A stretch of DNA of 64,000 nt from Burkholderiales bacterium RIFCSPHIGHO2_01_FULL_63_240 (GCA_001770725.1 MERU01000011.1:1-64000), one strand, 5' to 3'. Positions 7,791-18,306 are shown, numbered from the stretch's first letter. Translations and numbers: made by a program. The notes: generated by a model from the sequence alone, not told the origin.

Positions 7791-9275
7791 ATGACCATCT
7801 CATTGCGCGAGCAGTGGCTGGGCAACATCCGAGGCGACCTGCTCGCAGGTCTCGTCGTTGCCCTGGCCCTCATTCCCGAAGCCATCGCCTTTTCCATCAT
7901 CGCGGGCGTCGACCCCAAGGTGGGGCTGTACGCCTCCTTCAGCATCTCCGTCATCATCGCCATCGCCGGTGGACGACCCGGCATGATCTCGGCCGCCACC
8001 GGCGCCATGGCCCTGCTGATGGTGACCCTGGTCAAGGACCATGGTTTGCAGTACCTGCTGGCCGCCACCGTGCTCACGGGCGTCTTCCAGATCATCGCGG
8101 GCCTGTTCAAGCTGGGCAACCTGATGCGATTCGTGTCGCGTTCGGTGGTCACGGGCTTTGTCAACGCCCTGGCCATTCTGATCTTCCTGGCGCAACTGCC
8201 CGAGTTGACCAATGTGACCTGGCATGTGTACGCCATGACGGCGGCCGGTCTGGCCATCATCTATGGCTTCCCGTATCTGCCGGTGGTGGGCAAGGCCGTG
8301 CCTTCGCCCCTGGTGTGCATCGTGGTGCTGACCGGGGTGGCCATGGCCCTGGGCCTGGACATCCGCAATGTGGGCGACATGGGTGAGCTGCCTGACAGCC
8401 TGCCCATCTTTTTGCTGCCCGATGTGCCCTTGACCTTGGAAACGCTGCAGATCATTGCGCCGTACTCCCTGACCCTGGCCGTGGTGGGACTGCTGGAATC
8501 GATGATGACGGCCTCCATCGTGGACGACCTGACCGACACGACCAGCGACAAGAGCCGTGAATGCGTGGGGCAGGGCCTGGCCAACATCGGCACCGGTTTC
8601 ATCGGCGGCATGGCCGGTTGCGCCATGATCGGGCAGTCGGTCATCAACGTGAAGTCCGGTGGGCGCGGGCGTTTGTCCACCTTCATGGCGGGCATCTTCC
8701 TGCTCATCATGGTGGTGTTCCTGGGGCCGTGGGTGAGCCAGATTCCCATGGCTGCCCTGGTGGCCGTGATGATCATGGTCAGCATCGGCACCTTCAGCTG
8801 GGACTCCCTGCGCAAGCTGCGTGAGCACCCGCCCAGCTCCTCCGTGGTGATGTTGGTCACCGTGGTCGTCACCGTGTCCACCCACGATCTGGCCAAGGGC
8901 GTGTTCGCCGGCGTGCTGCTCAGTGCCGTGTTCTTTGCCAACAAGGTCGGTCGCCTGATGCAGGTGAAGTCGCAAGTCCAAGACGACGGTCAGACGCGGG
9001 TCTACACCGTCACCGGTCAGGTGTTCTTCTCGTCGGCCGATCGCTTTGTCGACAGCTTCGATTTCAAGGAGGCGGTGCGCCAGGTGCGCATCGACGTCAG
9101 CCGCGCGCATTTCTGGGACATCACGGCCGTGAGCGCTCTGGACAAGGTGGTGCTCAAGTTCCGACGCGAGGGGGCCCAGGTTGAGGTGATGGGCCTGAAT
9201 GAGGCCAGCAAGACGATGGTGGACCGCTTTGGTCTGCACGACAAAGACGGCGCCGAATTGCCCTTGGGCCACTGA
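7791..9275 (+). CDS. SulP-family inorganic anion transporter with STAS domain
   Basis: Predicted sulfate/bicarbonate-type anion transporter of the inner membrane, 494 residues. The N-terminus shows the Sulfate_transp pattern: [36 protein letters not shown], then [16 protein letters not shown], with about 11-12 hydrophobic helices to residue ~390. Residues ~400-490 form a C-terminal STAS domain ([20 protein letters not shown]... [15 protein letters not shown]). No clear Shine-Dalgarno precedes the ATG, which fits control by the leader region. A universal stress protein gene follows in the same direction. Confidence 0.92.
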   Translation: MTISLREQWLGNIRGDLLAGLVVALALIPEAIAFSIIAGVDPKVGLYASFSISVIIAIAGGRPGMISAATGAMALLMVTLVKDHGLQYLLAATVLTGVFQIIAGLFKLGNLMRFVSRSVVTGFVNALAILIFLAQLPELTNVTWHVYAMTAAGLAIIYGFPYLPVVGKAVPSPLVCIVVLTGVAMALGLDIRNVGDMGELPDSLPIFLLPDVPLTLETLQIIAPYSLTLAVVGLLESMMTASIVDDLTDTTSDKSRECVGQGLANIGTGFIGGMAGCAMIGQSVINVKSGGRGRLSTFMAGIFLLIMVVFLGPWVSQIPMAALVAVMIMVSIGTFSWDSLRKLREHPPSSSVVMLVTVVVTVSTHDLAKGVFAGVLLSAVFFANKVGRLMQVKSQVQDDGQTRVYTVTGQVFFSSADRFVDSFDFKEAVRQVRIDVSRAHFWDITAVSALDKVVLKFRREGAQVEVMGLNEASKTMVDRFGLHDKDGAELPLGH

Positions 9276-9293
9276 TCAGCACAGGAGATGAAC

Positions 9294-10148
9294 ATGAAAA
9301 ACGTGATGGCTTGTGTGGATGCACAAGGGAACCCGGCGGCCGTGTGTGACGGTGCGATCTGGGCCGCGAAAGCGCTCGGCGCCTCGCTGACCTTTTTGCA
9401 TGTGCTGGACCGGCACCCCGAAAAGGCCCCTCAATCCGATTTCAGCGGACAGATCGGCCTGGGTGCGCAAGAGGGGCTGCTCAGTGAGCTGGCGGAACTG
9501 GACGCCCGCCGCAGCGTGCTGGCGCAGGAGCAGGGGCGTCAGATCCTGGAAGGCATGCGCCAGCGCGCCACGGCGGATGGGGTGAGCGAGGTGCAGATCC
9601 GCCAGAGGCACGGTGAGCTGGTGGAGTCGGTCGTCGACCTGGAGGCCGAGGTCACGCTGACGGTGATGGGGCGCCATGACCATGCCACCGTGGCGGGGCG
9701 GCACCTTGATCACCATGTGGAGCGCGTGATCCGCAGCACGGCCAAGCCGGTGCTCTCGATTCCAGGGCAGACGTTCGAGACGCCACGGAGCTTTGCGCTG
9801 GCGTTCGACGGCAGTGACACTGCGCGTCGCATGCTCGGCCAGGTGGGGCAGAGCGTCTGGCTCAAGGCGCTGGCGTGCACCCTGGTGTTCGTGGGGTCGT
9901 TGGACGCCGCCATGCAGGCAGAGCTCGATGCCGCGACCGCGCAGCTGCGAACCCAGGGCTTCACCGTTGGCATCGCCGTACTGGAGGGCAGCGTCGAGCG
10001 GGTACTGCCGCAGCATCTGTCGGCGCAAGGCCTGGGCATGCTGGTGATGGGGGCCTATGGCCATTCACGCATCCGGCAGCTGATTGTGGGCAGCAGCACC
10101 ACAGCGCTGCTGCGTACCAGCAGCGTGCCTGTGCTGGTGCTTCGGTAA
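9294..10148 (+). CDS. Tandem-domain universal stress protein
   Basis: Cytoplasmic UspA-superfamily protein of about 284 residues with two Usp domains. The first begins MKNVMACVDAQGNP; the second starts near residue 160 (ALAFDGSDTARRML) and ends with the nucleotide-binding signature MGAYGHSRIRQLIVGSSTTALL and PVLVLR. An AGGAG sequence sits 9 bases before the ATG at 9294, which I prefer over the ATG two codons upstream. It is probably co-transcribed with sulP (18-base gap); SulP-Usp pairs recur in bacteria. Its ligand and role are unknown. Confidence 0.9.
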   Translation: MKNVMACVDAQGNPAAVCDGAIWAAKALGASLTFLHVLDRHPEKAPQSDFSGQIGLGAQEGLLSELAELDARRSVLAQEQGRQILEGMRQRATADGVSEVQIRQRHGELVESVVDLEAEVTLTVMGRHDHATVAGRHLDHHVERVIRSTAKPVLSIPGQTFETPRSFALAFDGSDTARRMLGQVGQSVWLKALACTLVFVGSLDAAMQAELDAATAQLRTQGFTVGIAVLEGSVERVLPQHLSAQGLGMLVMGAYGHSRIRQLIVGSSTTALLRTSSVPVLVLR

Positions 10149-10155
10149 CCCTGCC

Positions 10156-10194
10156 AATGCTGCTGATCTGGCTTCGTACCCGGTCAGCAGCATT
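10156..10194 (+). terminator. Stem-loop after the usp gene, possible terminator
   Basis: A perfect 11-bp inverted repeat (AATGCTGCTGA at 10156-10166 and TCAGCAGCATT at 10184-10194) starts 8 bases after the usp stop. There is no T-run, so it may stabilise the mRNA 3' end or act as a weak terminator. Confidence 0.4.
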
Positions 10195-10468
10195 GTGTTC
10201 TGCGGGGCTTTACGGGCGGCTTGGTACTGCATAGAAGTCATTCATGCTGGGAGCCTGACCGTCAGCTCAGGGTCGATTGCCGGTGCCCTCGAATGTCAGC
10301 TGCGCGAGGTGCAACGTGGTGACCAAGCTGCGGCACGACCGTGCAGAGTTGACCGGCCGCTCACGCTGCAGAACTGCCTTCCAGTGGTGCCTTAAAATTG
10401 AACTTTGACAAACCAGAGCGCTGCATTCTTCGTAGCTATCGGAAGTGTTGTGCGAGTAGCATTGGGGT
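10195..10468. other. Intergenic stretch without recognisable gene
   Basis: With the preceding stem-loop this makes about 320 bases between usp and the small antitoxin-like gene. No recognisable gene or RNA was found. Confidence 0.5.
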
Positions 10469-10936
10469 ATGCCCAAAAACACTGAGCCGAAACACACATC
10501 GAGTCAGCAGCACCAGGCGTCAGATGAAGAGCAAGCTTGGCTAGACATAGCGGCGGTCGGCCGCGAGTTCGGTAGCCCTGACTATGAGTGCTTGACGGCA
10601 TTGGATCAGGCCGCATTCGCAGCCTTCCAATCGTGGGAGCAGGTGCGGGAATGGCTGGAAACACCACATCCTCAGCTCGATGGAATTCGACCTGAAGACG
10701 CTGCGCGGAACCCTGATGGACTTAGCAAAGTCATGGCCATTCTCATGATGGCTGGCAGCCATGCTAGCGACGACTTCATGCGCGAGGCTGAGAAGATGCC
10801 TGTTCAAGAGCGAGACTCTTTCAATGGGCTTGCGGAGATCCACAACCTTAAAGGCATGTTTGGTCGGCCCTCCAAGCGAGCCTCAATTGAAGATATGAAC
10901 GCCGCCATCGCACGCCGTGGTGCCAGGAAGAAGTAG
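10469..10936 (+). CDS. Hypothetical protein with antitoxin-like segments
   Basis: A 155-residue, charged, soluble protein. The middle (FQSWEQVREWLETPHPQLDGIRPEDAARNPDGLSKVMAIL) resembles the toxin-binding domain of Xre/MbcA/ParS-type antitoxins (DUF2384), in which an insertion-helix is followed by WL..p...L.G..P. The C-terminus (LKGMFGRPSKRASIEDMNAAIARRGA) resembles the toxin-binding tail of VapB/MazE-type antitoxins. No RES, PIN or other toxin gene is adjacent and no N-terminal DNA-binding domain is obvious. Both assignments are by eye and tentative; it may be an orphan or solitary antitoxin. Confidence 0.5.
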   Translation: MPKNTEPKHTSSQQHQASDEEQAWLDIAAVGREFGSPDYECLTALDQAAFAAFQSWEQVREWLETPHPQLDGIRPEDAARNPDGLSKVMAILMMAGSHASDDFMREAEKMPVQERDSFNGLAEIHNLKGMFGRPSKRASIEDMNAAIARRGARKK

Positions 10937-11328
10937 CACACAGAAAGCAAGCTGCTCGGTCGCCGAAGCAACTGCCATGTCGCTTGAAGGCTGATTGCGG
11001 ACACAACGGATCGTACCTGTCAACGTCTGCTCCAACCTGAAGCAGACATAGGACAACAAACGGAGATCTGTAACGGGAGGGGTGGTTCACTCGCCAAGCC
11101 TGCCGGGCTGGTGATACAGTTCCAGGCGTGGGGATAAGAGCGGCCTCCCCGTCCATCAAGACGCTTGGCGTCCAAGTGCAGCTTCTGACCTTGGGTTTCG
11201 CCCAGGTAGGAGTTCGTCTTGTTGATGCCATTTCCCCTCAACCGATTCAACATCGGTGAATTCAGGCCCATTGCGGCCGCCTCCGCCCTCTCTTCGCCGC
11301 GCAGCACCTCCCATGCCGAGGGGCAGCC
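10937..11328. other. Intergenic stretch without recognisable gene
   Basis: About 390 bases between the antitoxin-like gene and chrA. Competing short frames on both strands have no recognisable protein features. The chrA promoter is expected here but I could not place it. Confidence 0.45.
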
Positions 11329-12480
11329 ATGAGTACGCGCGCATATTCTCTCTGGCAAATGGTGGGCTACATGCTGCGCCTGGGCACCATCGGTTTTGGC
11401 GGTCCCGTCGCGCTGGTGGGCTACATGTACCGCGACCTGGTCGAACAACGCCGCTGGATCAGTGATGAGGACTACAAGGAGGGTATGGCCCTCGCCCAGT
11501 TGATGCCCGGCCCGATGGCCGCCCAGCTGGCGATCTACCTGGGCTACGTCCATTACCGCACCCTTGGAGCGACGCTGGTTGGCCTAGCCTTTGTCCTGCC
11601 ATCGTTCGTCATGGTCATCGCGCTGGGTTACGCCTACGTGGGCTTTGGCGGACTGCCGTGGATGCAAGCCACGTTCTATGGGGTGGGCGCTGCGGTAATC
11701 GGCATCATTGCCATCAGTGCGCAGAAGCTCACCACCAAGAGCATCGGCAAGGACAAGTTGCTGTGGGCCATCTGGATCGTGGCAGCCGCAGTCACCATCG
11801 TCACGGAGTCCGAGGTGGCGTCCTTGTTCCTGGCGGCGGGTGTGATTGCTTGGCTTTGGCGGACCAAATGGCGCCCTGGTGCCAACCTGACAGCCGTTGG
11901 CTTGGCGCCAAGCCTGCCCCTGGCCGCTTCGATGTTGGCTACCGACCTCGGCACCCTGGGCCAGATCGCACTGTTTTTTGCCAAAGCGGGCGCCTTCGTG
12001 TTTGGCTCTGGCCTGGCCATCGTGCCCTTCCTTTATGGGGGTGTCGTGCACGAGTACAAGTGGCTCACCGAAAAGCAGTTTGTTGATGCCGTGGCCGTGG
12101 CGATGATCACGCCTGGTCCCGTCGTCATCACGGTTGGGTTCATCGGCTACCTGGTCGCAGGTTTGCCAGGCGCATGCGTAGCAGCACTGGCCACGTTCCT
12201 GCCTTGCTACCTCCTGACCATCCTACCCGCTCCTTACTTCAAGAAGTACGGCAAGCTGCCTGGACTCCTGGCGTTCATTGATGGGGTCACCGCAGCCGCC
12301 GTGGGGGCTATTTCCGGTGCTGTCGTGGTGTTGGCAAAGAGGTCGTTGATCGACGGCCCCACCGTGCTGCTCGCCGTGACCGTGGCGGCGATCCTGTGGC
12401 GCTGGAAGAAGCTCCAGGAGCCCTGGATCATCCTGGCCGCAGCCACCCTGGGCTTGCTGCTCTACCCCTTGCAGCAGTGA
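11329..12480 (+). CDS. chrA: Chromate transporter ChrA
   Basis: Inner-membrane CHR-family protein that exports chromate, conferring resistance. The 383-residue length fits the long-chain (two-domain) type. The N-terminal half has the family motif LGTIGFGGPVALVGYMYRDLV and LAQLMPGPMAAQLAIYLGY. The second half repeats the pattern with FAKAGAFVFGSGLAIVPFLYGGVV and AVAMITPGPVVITVGFIGYLVAG. About ten hydrophobic segments are visible. The stop lies 3 bases from the 3' end of the convergent EamA gene. Confidence 0.93.
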   Translation: MSTRAYSLWQMVGYMLRLGTIGFGGPVALVGYMYRDLVEQRRWISDEDYKEGMALAQLMPGPMAAQLAIYLGYVHYRTLGATLVGLAFVLPSFVMVIALGYAYVGFGGLPWMQATFYGVGAAVIGIIAISAQKLTTKSIGKDKLLWAIWIVAAAVTIVTESEVASLFLAAGVIAWLWRTKWRPGANLTAVGLAPSLPLAASMLATDLGTLGQIALFFAKAGAFVFGSGLAIVPFLYGGVVHEYKWLTEKQFVDAVAVAMITPGPVVITVGFIGYLVAGLPGACVAALATFLPCYLLTILPAPYFKKYGKLPGLLAFIDGVTAAAVGAISGAVVVLAKRSLIDGPTVLLAVTVAAILWRWKKLQEPWIILAAATLGLLLYPLQQ

Positions 12481-12483
12481 GCA

Positions 12484-13545
12484 TCAGTGTTTGTGGCCGT
12501 GGTGAACGTCAGGCGCGTGTGCATGCGTGTGCCTGACGGGGTCATGGTGGTGCGCGTGGCTGTGAGGCCCCGATGGCATCGGATCATGCACATGGTCATG
12601 GTGCCCGTCGTCATGGCTGTGAGCGTGTTCGTGTGCCAGTGCTTCGTGTTGGTGTTCATGCTCGTGTGATTCAGCCAGGTGAACGATCACACCCAGCAGC
12701 ATCAAGGCGCCGCCCAGCACCAGCCCCCATCCGCCTGAGCGGTCGCCAAGCACCAGGGCCAATGTCGCGCCGATGAAGGGTGCGAAGGCGAAGACCGAGC
12801 CAGTGCGCGCGGCACCGAACTCCCGCTGAGCCAACAGGTAAAAACGCAGGCTCAAACCATAGCCGGTTGCCCCCACCATCAGCAAGCCTGCGGTGGCACC
12901 GACTCCTGGCCATGGTTCACCTGTGAGCCAGGCTAGGCAAGTGGTTGCCATGACGCCCAGTATGGCCTTGGCCAGGACCACCTGTCCGGGGTCTCTCTCA
13001 GCCAGTGCCCGAGACAAGGTGTTGTCCATGCCCCATGCAGCCGTTGCCACCATTACGGCGATCAGCCCCAACAGTTGACTGCCACCGCCTCGGCCCTGCT
13101 CCAGCACCAGGGACAGGCCACCGGCCAGCAACAGCAACACCGCGCTCCAGACGCGGCGGTCCATGGTCTCGCCGTAGAGTCGCCAGGCCAGCACCGCCGT
13201 GAACAAGGCCTCCAGGGTGAGCATCAGCGACGCGCCCGCGCCGCTGGTGCGTTGCAACCCCCAGGCCATGGCCACTGGCCCAACGACCGCGCCGAAGAAG
13301 GCCACGGCCAGCAAACGTGGCAGGTCCGTGCGGAGCACGCGTGCCTCGTGTTCTGCTGGCCGGCGCAGCAGCCAGCCGACCAGCGCGGCACCAGCGTAAA
13401 GCAAGGCAGCCGTGGTGAACGGCCCCAGGCCATGCCCCAGTTTCTGCACCAAGGGCGTGCTGACCCCAAAGAGAGCCGCTGCCAACAGGGCCAGCAAACC
13501 GCCTTTGAACGCGGGACGGTCAGAAGAGGCGTAGCCGCACATCAA
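12484..13545 (-). CDS. EamA/DMT-family transporter with histidine-rich C-terminal tail
   Basis: Ten-helix drug/metabolite-transporter superfamily protein of 353 residues with two EamA repeats (FKGGLLALLAAALFGVSTPLVQKL and the second starting near LLGLIAVMVATAAWGMDNTLSRAL). The last ~60 residues are extremely His/Asp/Glu rich (HEHEHQHEALAHEHAHSHDDGHH onward) and should bind divalent metal ions. Metal transport or sensing is inferred from this tail and from the neighbours chrA and czc. Two ATGs are adjacent at the start (13545 and 13542). It is followed at its 5' side by a periplasmic accessory gene 4 bases away, so it probably belongs to the czc transcription unit. Confidence 0.85.
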   Translation of the reverse strand: MMCGYASSDRPAFKGGLLALLAAALFGVSTPLVQKLGHGLGPFTTAALLYAGAALVGWLLRRPAEHEARVLRTDLPRLLAVAFFGAVVGPVAMAWGLQRTSGAGASLMLTLEALFTAVLAWRLYGETMDRRVWSAVLLLLAGGLSLVLEQGRGGGSQLLGLIAVMVATAAWGMDNTLSRALAERDPGQVVLAKAILGVMATTCLAWLTGEPWPGVGATAGLLMVGATGYGLSLRFYLLAQREFGAARTGSVFAFAPFIGATLALVLGDRSGGWGLVLGGALMLLGVIVHLAESHEHEHQHEALAHEHAHSHDDGHHDHVHDPMPSGPHSHAHHHDPVRHTHAHAPDVHHGHKH

Positions 13546-13549
13546 GGAC

Positions 13550-13930
13550 TCACTTCACCGTAAAGCGAACCGTCACGGTCTTGCCTTCGACGTTGTTCAG
13601 CACGGCCACCACCTTGTCCCCCTTACCCAGCTTAATGCCTGTTGCGCGCAGCGTGTTGCCGCCGACCTCTTTGACATCCACTTCGGACTTTTTCCCCCCT
13701 TGCAGGACCGTGAGCTTGCCGGTGATGCCCTTGGAGGACATCGGCTTGTCGTGGTCCACCAGGTAGAGGGTTGCGCCATCGGCCTCGGCCACCAGCTCGA
13801 AGTTCACGTCGCTGGCCACCTGCACGATGCCGCCGTGGCGCGGTTGGCCTGCGCCATGGGCCATGGCCGGGTTCAAGGTCAGGGCCCACAAGGACAGGGC
13901 AACGATCTGGATCAGTTGTTTGGCATGCAT
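13550..13930 (-). CDS. Periplasmic accessory protein of the metal efflux operon
   Basis: A 126-residue secreted protein with a signal peptide ending AMA before HGAGQPRHGG. The mature part is all-beta in appearance (IVQVASDVNFELVAEADGATLYLVDHDKPMSSKGITGKLTVL). Similar small proteins accompany czc-type operons, but I know of no defined function. It lies between the czcA-like gene and the EamA gene on the same strand. Confidence 0.7.
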   Translation of the reverse strand: MHAKQLIQIVALSLWALTLNPAMAHGAGQPRHGGIVQVASDVNFELVAEADGATLYLVDHDKPMSSKGITGKLTVLQGGKKSEVDVKEVGGNTLRATGIKLGKGDKVVAVLNNVEGKTVTVRFTVK

Positions 13931-14004
13931 GCTTCATTCTCCATTCGAAATGCGGTGCGCTTGAGGGCGGCACCGCCATGCCCTTTGGTATCAGTGGATG
14001 GCGC

Positions 14005-17000
14005 TCAGAAGGCGTCCTGAGGCTTCAACTGCCCGTCACTGTCGGTGGCTTCGGTGGCCTCGTTCAGCAACCGTTCCGTGGGTTTGCGACCCAGCCACCA
14101 GAAGAGCAAAGGGGTGAGCAAGGTGTCCAGCAGCGTAGAACTGACCAGACCACCAAAGATCACCACGGCCACCGGGTGCAGGATCTCCTTGCCCGGCGCG
14201 TCCCCCGCCAGAAGCAACGGGGTCAGCGCGAACGCAGCCACCAGGGCGGTCATCAGCACAGGGGTGAGGCGCTCCAGTGAGCCGCGCACGATCATGGCCT
14301 GGCTGAAGGTCTCGCCCTCAAACCTGCACAGGTTGATGTAGTGGCTGACCTTCAGGATGCCGTTGCGAGTGGCGATGCCTGCCAGCGTGATGAAGCCCAC
14401 CATGGCCGCGACCGACAAGCTCACGCCGGCCATCCACATCGCCACGACGCTGCCGATCAAAGCCAGCGGGATGTTGGCCATGATGACCCCTGCCAGCACC
14501 GCCGAGCGATAGCGCGAATACAGCACCAGGAACATCATCGCCAGTGACACCAGCGACAGGCCCAGGATCAACTGGGTGGCCTGCTCCTGAGCCTGGAACT
14601 GGCCTTCCAGGCTGATGAAGCTGCCCGCCGGCAAGGTCGCTTTGCCGATGACTTGCCGGATGTCGGCGATGATCTGCCCCATGTCAGAGCCATCGGTATT
14701 GGCATAGACCACGATGCGACGGCGACCGTTCTCGCGGCCAATCTGATTGGGGCCATCGGCTTCCTCGACCGTCGCGAAGCTGGACACCGACAAGCGACCG
14801 GCTGGCGTGTCGATGAGTGTGCGAGCGAGGTCCAATGGGCCGCGCTGGCCATCGGGCAGGCGAAGCACCAGTTCGTAGCGGCGTGAGCCGTCCACGATCT
14901 GCGCACCATGGGCACCGTCGGTCAAGGCTTTCAGGATGCGCACGGCTTCGCCGGGTGCCAAGCCAGTCTGCGCCAGGCGTTGCTGATCGATGCGGACCAT
15001 CACCTGCGGGATAAGCACTTGCTTCTCCACGGTCAGATCCACCAGTCCCTTCACACCAGACAGGTTCTGCCGCATCTGCTCGGCCAAACCGCGCAAGGTG
15101 TCGGTGTCGTCACCATAGATCTTGAGGGCGATTTGCGCGCGCACCCCTGAGAGCAGGTGGTCCAGCCGGTGCGAGATTGGTTGCCCGATGGCCACCTGGG
15201 CGGGCAACACCGACAACTGCGCACGGATCTGCGCCATCACGGCCTCGCGGTCCACCAGTGGGCCGTCACGTCGCAGGTCCACGTCAATCTCGGCCGAGTG
15301 CACCCCTTCGGCATGTTCGTCCAGCTCCGCACGCCCGGTACGTCGCCCCACCTGGGTCACACCGGGCACCTCGCCGATCAGCCTCTCTGCCAAAGCGCCC
15401 ATGCGGTTGGCCTCGGCCAGCGAGGTGCCTGGGTTGAACACCATGCCCAGCACCAGCGAGCCTTCGTTGAAGGCGGGCAGGAAGGCGCGCGGAAAGAATG
15501 GCACCGTGGCCGCCGCCGCAGCCACCGCCAACGCTGCCGCGCTGATCAGCAGTTTGGCCCTGGGGAAGGACCAGGCCAGCAAACGGCTGTCCCAGCGCTT
15601 GAGCCTGGCCACCAGGGGGCTGTCACCATGGCCAAGTCGCTTCATGCGAGGCAGCAACATGCTGCACAGCACGGGTGTCACAGTCATGGACACCAGCATC
15701 GACGCCAGGATGGACACGATGTAGGCGATGCCCAGCGGCGCGAACAGCCGGCCCTCAATGCCCGGCAGGGCAAACAAAGGCACGAACACAAGCACGACGA
15801 TCACCGTGGCGTAGACGATGCCTGAGCGAACCTCGACGCTGGCTTGGCGCACCACCTCCAACACTGGCCTGGGTTGAGGCAGCAGGCGGTTTTCCTTGAG
15901 CCGACGCAGGATGTTCTCCACGTCCACCACCGCGTCGTCCACCAACTCGCCAATGGCAATGGCCAGGCCGCCCAGGGTCATCACGTTGATCGACTGGTCC
16001 AGCAGGCGGAACACCAGCGCCGTCACCGCCAGCGACAGCGGGATGGCCACCAGCGAGATCAGCGTGGTGCGGACCGACAGCAGGAAGGCAAACAGCACGA
16101 TGGCCACCATGATGGCGCCGTCACGCAGCGCCTCGGTCACGTTGCCAATGGAGGCTTCGATGAAGTCGGCTTGCCGAAACAGCACCTTGGGGGCCGACAA
16201 GCCCTTGGGCATGCCCGCCCTCAGCTCCTCCAAAGCCCGCTCGACCTGTGCCGTCAGCTGCACTGTGTCTGCCGCAGGCTGCTTCTGCACGCTGACAATG
16301 ACCGCTGGTTGCCCCCTGTAGCCCGCATCACCGCGCTTGAGGCCGGGTGCAAACCGGACTTCGGCCACCTGGTTCAGCAACACCGCTCGCCCATCCTTCC
16401 AGGCCACGGCAATGCCTTGCAGGTCCTCGACCTTGTTGGTGCGCCCTAGGTGACGGATCAGGTACTCACGGCTGTTCATGTCGATGAAGCCACCGCCTGC
16501 GTTGCTGGCGAAGCCTCGTAGCGCCTGCTCGACCTGGGTCAGCGAGATGCCCAACTGAGCCATGCGTGTGGGATCAGGCTCCACGCGGAGCTGTCTCACG
16601 TCGCCGCCAATCGGGATCACCTGCGACACACCAGGGATGGCCAACAGGCGCGGTCGCAGCACGAAGTCGGCGTACTCACGAGCCTGCATGGGTGAGGCGG
16701 CGTCCTTGCTGCCTTCCAACGGCAAAGCAATGAGCATGACCTCACCCATGATGGACGAAACGGGTCCCATCACCGGCGTGATCTCGTCGGGCATTTGCGC
16801 GCGCAATTGGGCCAATCGCTCGGCCACGAGCTGGCGATTGCGGTACACGTCGGTGCCCCAATCGAACTCGGCATAGACGATGGACAAGCCCACCCCAGAG
16901 GTCGAACGCACCCGTGTGACGCCCGGCATGCCGTTGAGGGCCGTTTCGATGGGGAAGGTCACCAGTTGCTCCACCTCCTCAGGCGCCATGCCACCGGCTT

Positions 17001-17154
17001 CGGTCAGCACCGTAACCAGGGGTTTGTTTAGGTCGGGGAACACATCGACCGGCGTGCGCCAGGCCGTGATGCCGCCGTACACGAGCAACAGTGCGGCGAA
17101 GGCCAGCACGAAGAGCCGGTTGTGCAGGCTGTATCGGACGATCCAGTTGAACAT
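14005..17154 (-). CDS. czcA: CzcA/CusA-family RND heavy-metal efflux permease
   Basis: Inner-membrane proton-driven RND pump of the heavy-metal-efflux subfamily, 1049 residues as expected. It begins [20 protein letters not shown] and has the first large periplasmic loop after helix 1 ([26 protein letters not shown], typical of HME-RND). The proton-relay helix 4 motif reads [18 protein letters not shown], with paired acidic residues. It differs slightly from the DFG/DGAVV motif of classical Co/Zn/Cd pumps, so substrate cannot be fixed. The start lies 9 bases after the adaptor stop. It forms a tripartite pump with the adaptor and TolC-type genes. Confidence 0.92.
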   Translation of the reverse strand: MFNWIVRYSLHNRLFVLAFAALLLVYGGITAWRTPVDVFPDLNKPLVTVLTEAGGMAPEEVEQLVTFPIETALNGMPGVTRVRSTSGVGLSIVYAEFDWGTDVYRNRQLVAERLAQLRAQMPDEITPVMGPVSSIMGEVMLIALPLEGSKDAASPMQAREYADFVLRPRLLAIPGVSQVIPIGGDVRQLRVEPDPTRMAQLGISLTQVEQALRGFASNAGGGFIDMNSREYLIRHLGRTNKVEDLQGIAVAWKDGRAVLLNQVAEVRFAPGLKRGDAGYRGQPAVIVSVQKQPAADTVQLTAQVERALEELRAGMPKGLSAPKVLFRQADFIEASIGNVTEALRDGAIMVAIVLFAFLLSVRTTLISLVAIPLSLAVTALVFRLLDQSINVMTLGGLAIAIGELVDDAVVDVENILRRLKENRLLPQPRPVLEVVRQASVEVRSGIVYATVIVVLVFVPLFALPGIEGRLFAPLGIAYIVSILASMLVSMTVTPVLCSMLLPRMKRLGHGDSPLVARLKRWDSRLLAWSFPRAKLLISAAALAVAAAAATVPFFPRAFLPAFNEGSLVLGMVFNPGTSLAEANRMGALAERLIGEVPGVTQVGRRTGRAELDEHAEGVHSAEIDVDLRRDGPLVDREAVMAQIRAQLSVLPAQVAIGQPISHRLDHLLSGVRAQIALKIYGDDTDTLRGLAEQMRQNLSGVKGLVDLTVEKQVLIPQVMVRIDQQRLAQTGLAPGEAVRILKALTDGAHGAQIVDGSRRYELVLRLPDGQRGPLDLARTLIDTPAGRLSVSSFATVEEADGPNQIGRENGRRRIVVYANTDGSDMGQIIADIRQVIGKATLPAGSFISLEGQFQAQEQATQLILGLSLVSLAMMFLVLYSRYRSAVLAGVIMANIPLALIGSVVAMWMAGVSLSVAAMVGFITLAGIATRNGILKVSHYINLCRFEGETFSQAMIVRGSLERLTPVLMTALVAAFALTPLLLAGDAPGKEILHPVAVVIFGGLVSSTLLDTLLTPLLFWWLGRKPTERLLNEATEATDSDGQLKPQDAF

Positions 17155-17163
17155 GCCGGCTCC

Positions 17164-18306
17164 TCAGCGAATCTGCGCGACCAGCGCCGCGCCCTTGACC
17201 ACGACGCGGTTGTCCGCAGCCAGGCCCTGGGTCACCAGCACGGTGTGTGAGTCCAGTGGCTGAACCTGCACGGGCTGAGGCACGTAGCGCTCTGAGCCTG
17301 ATTTGATCCACACCACCGTCTCATTCGAAGGGCTGCGCACAATGGCCTCAGCCGGCAGCACGATGCCCTTGCGACGCGTCTTGAGTGCCGCCGTCACCAT
17401 GACAGGCTGCCCGACGGCCAGCATGGCACCGTCGGCTGTCAGCACCTTGAACGTCAGTGGCAGCACCCCATCGCGCAATGCCCGGGCCGCGCCGATCAAT
17501 TGCAGCTTCACACCATCCAGGCCAACCAGGTTGGCGCTGTCCAACTGGCTGCCCAACTGGACGTTCGGCGTCGAAGCTTCAACCAACATGCGGGCGGGAT
17601 CGACGACCTCGACCAGCACTTCGCGGCTTTCGACGATCTGTCCTGCCTTGAGGTCCGCACGGGCGATGACACCCGAGACCGGTGCACGCAGGGCTTCTCG
17701 TGCATCCAGGCTGGCCCCAATGCTGCGTTCGCGCTCGGCCAGCGATCTGGCTTCGATGCGGGCGGTCTCGATGTCCTTGCGGGGCACTGTGCCCTCCAGT
17801 GATTCGAGGCGCTTGACGCGCTGCTCGGCCACCTCGCGGGCTGCGCGCAACTCGGTGCGTTGAGCCTGCTGAGCAGCCTGCGCATACGGCTCGGCATGGT
17901 GACGCACCCAGGCGAGGACTTCACCTTGGCGCACGGCTTGCCCCGCAACCGGCAGCCCCTTGGGACCCGTTTCGATGCGGCCACCGTGGGCGGACTGCAC
18001 TTGTCCACTGGCATTCGGGTCGGCGATCACCCGGCCAGGGATCTGCACCGTCACCGAGGCATCGGTTTCTGGCGCGATGATGGTGCGCAGACCCATACGG
18101 CGCTGGGCCAGCTTGGGAACGTTGACGCTGCCATCGGGCAGGCGGGCCAAGCCAGCGGTGTTGGGTGCTGTGGCCTGATCCAGGTGTTCGCCATTGGGGC
18201 CGTGAGCGCCAGGCGAGGCATGGACCGAGGTCAGCCCGATGCTCAGCACCAGCGATGCAAGCAACAGCAGACCAGGCGCAGGATTCTTGAACATAATGTT
18301 TTTCAT
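17164..18306 (-). CDS. czcB: RND efflux periplasmic adaptor subunit (CzcB type)
   Basis: Membrane fusion protein linking the RND pump to the outer-membrane channel, 380 residues. A signal peptide (MKNIMFKNPAPGLLLLASLVLSIG) precedes SPGAHGPNGEHLD, then a barrel-sandwich/lipoyl domain, a coiled-coil hairpin (QAAQQAQRTELRAAREVAEQRVKRLE) and beta-barrel domains ending NRVVVKGAALVAQIR. The ATG at 18306 overlaps the stop of the upstream gene (ATGA), so I reject the longer frame. The SPGAHGPNGEHLD string is shared with the upstream neighbour. Confidence 0.9.
   Translation of the reverse strand: MKNIMFKNPAPGLLLLASLVLSIGLTSVHASPGAHGPNGEHLDQATAPNTAGLARLPDGSVNVPKLAQRRMGLRTIIAPETDASVTVQIPGRVIADPNASGQVQSAHGGRIETGPKGLPVAGQAVRQGEVLAWVRHHAEPYAQAAQQAQRTELRAAREVAEQRVKRLESLEGTVPRKDIETARIEARSLAERERSIGASLDAREALRAPVSGVIARADLKAGQIVESREVLVEVVDPARMLVEASTPNVQLGSQLDSANLVGLDGVKLQLIGAARALRDGVLPLTFKVLTADGAMLAVGQPVMVTAALKTRRKGIVLPAEAIVRSPSNETVVWIKSGSERYVPQPVQVQPLDSHTVLVTQGLAADNRVVVKGAALVAQIR

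Noticed and set aside
7800-9272. 490-codon open frame antisense to the SulP gene
   Set aside because: Its composition is extreme (His, Gln, Gly rich) and it mirrors the third-position GC of the real gene; the plus strand encodes a clear SulP/STAS protein.
13075-13563. 162-codon plus-strand frame antisense to the EamA gene
   Set aside because: Gln/His/Arg-rich shadow product; the minus strand encodes clear EamA repeats.
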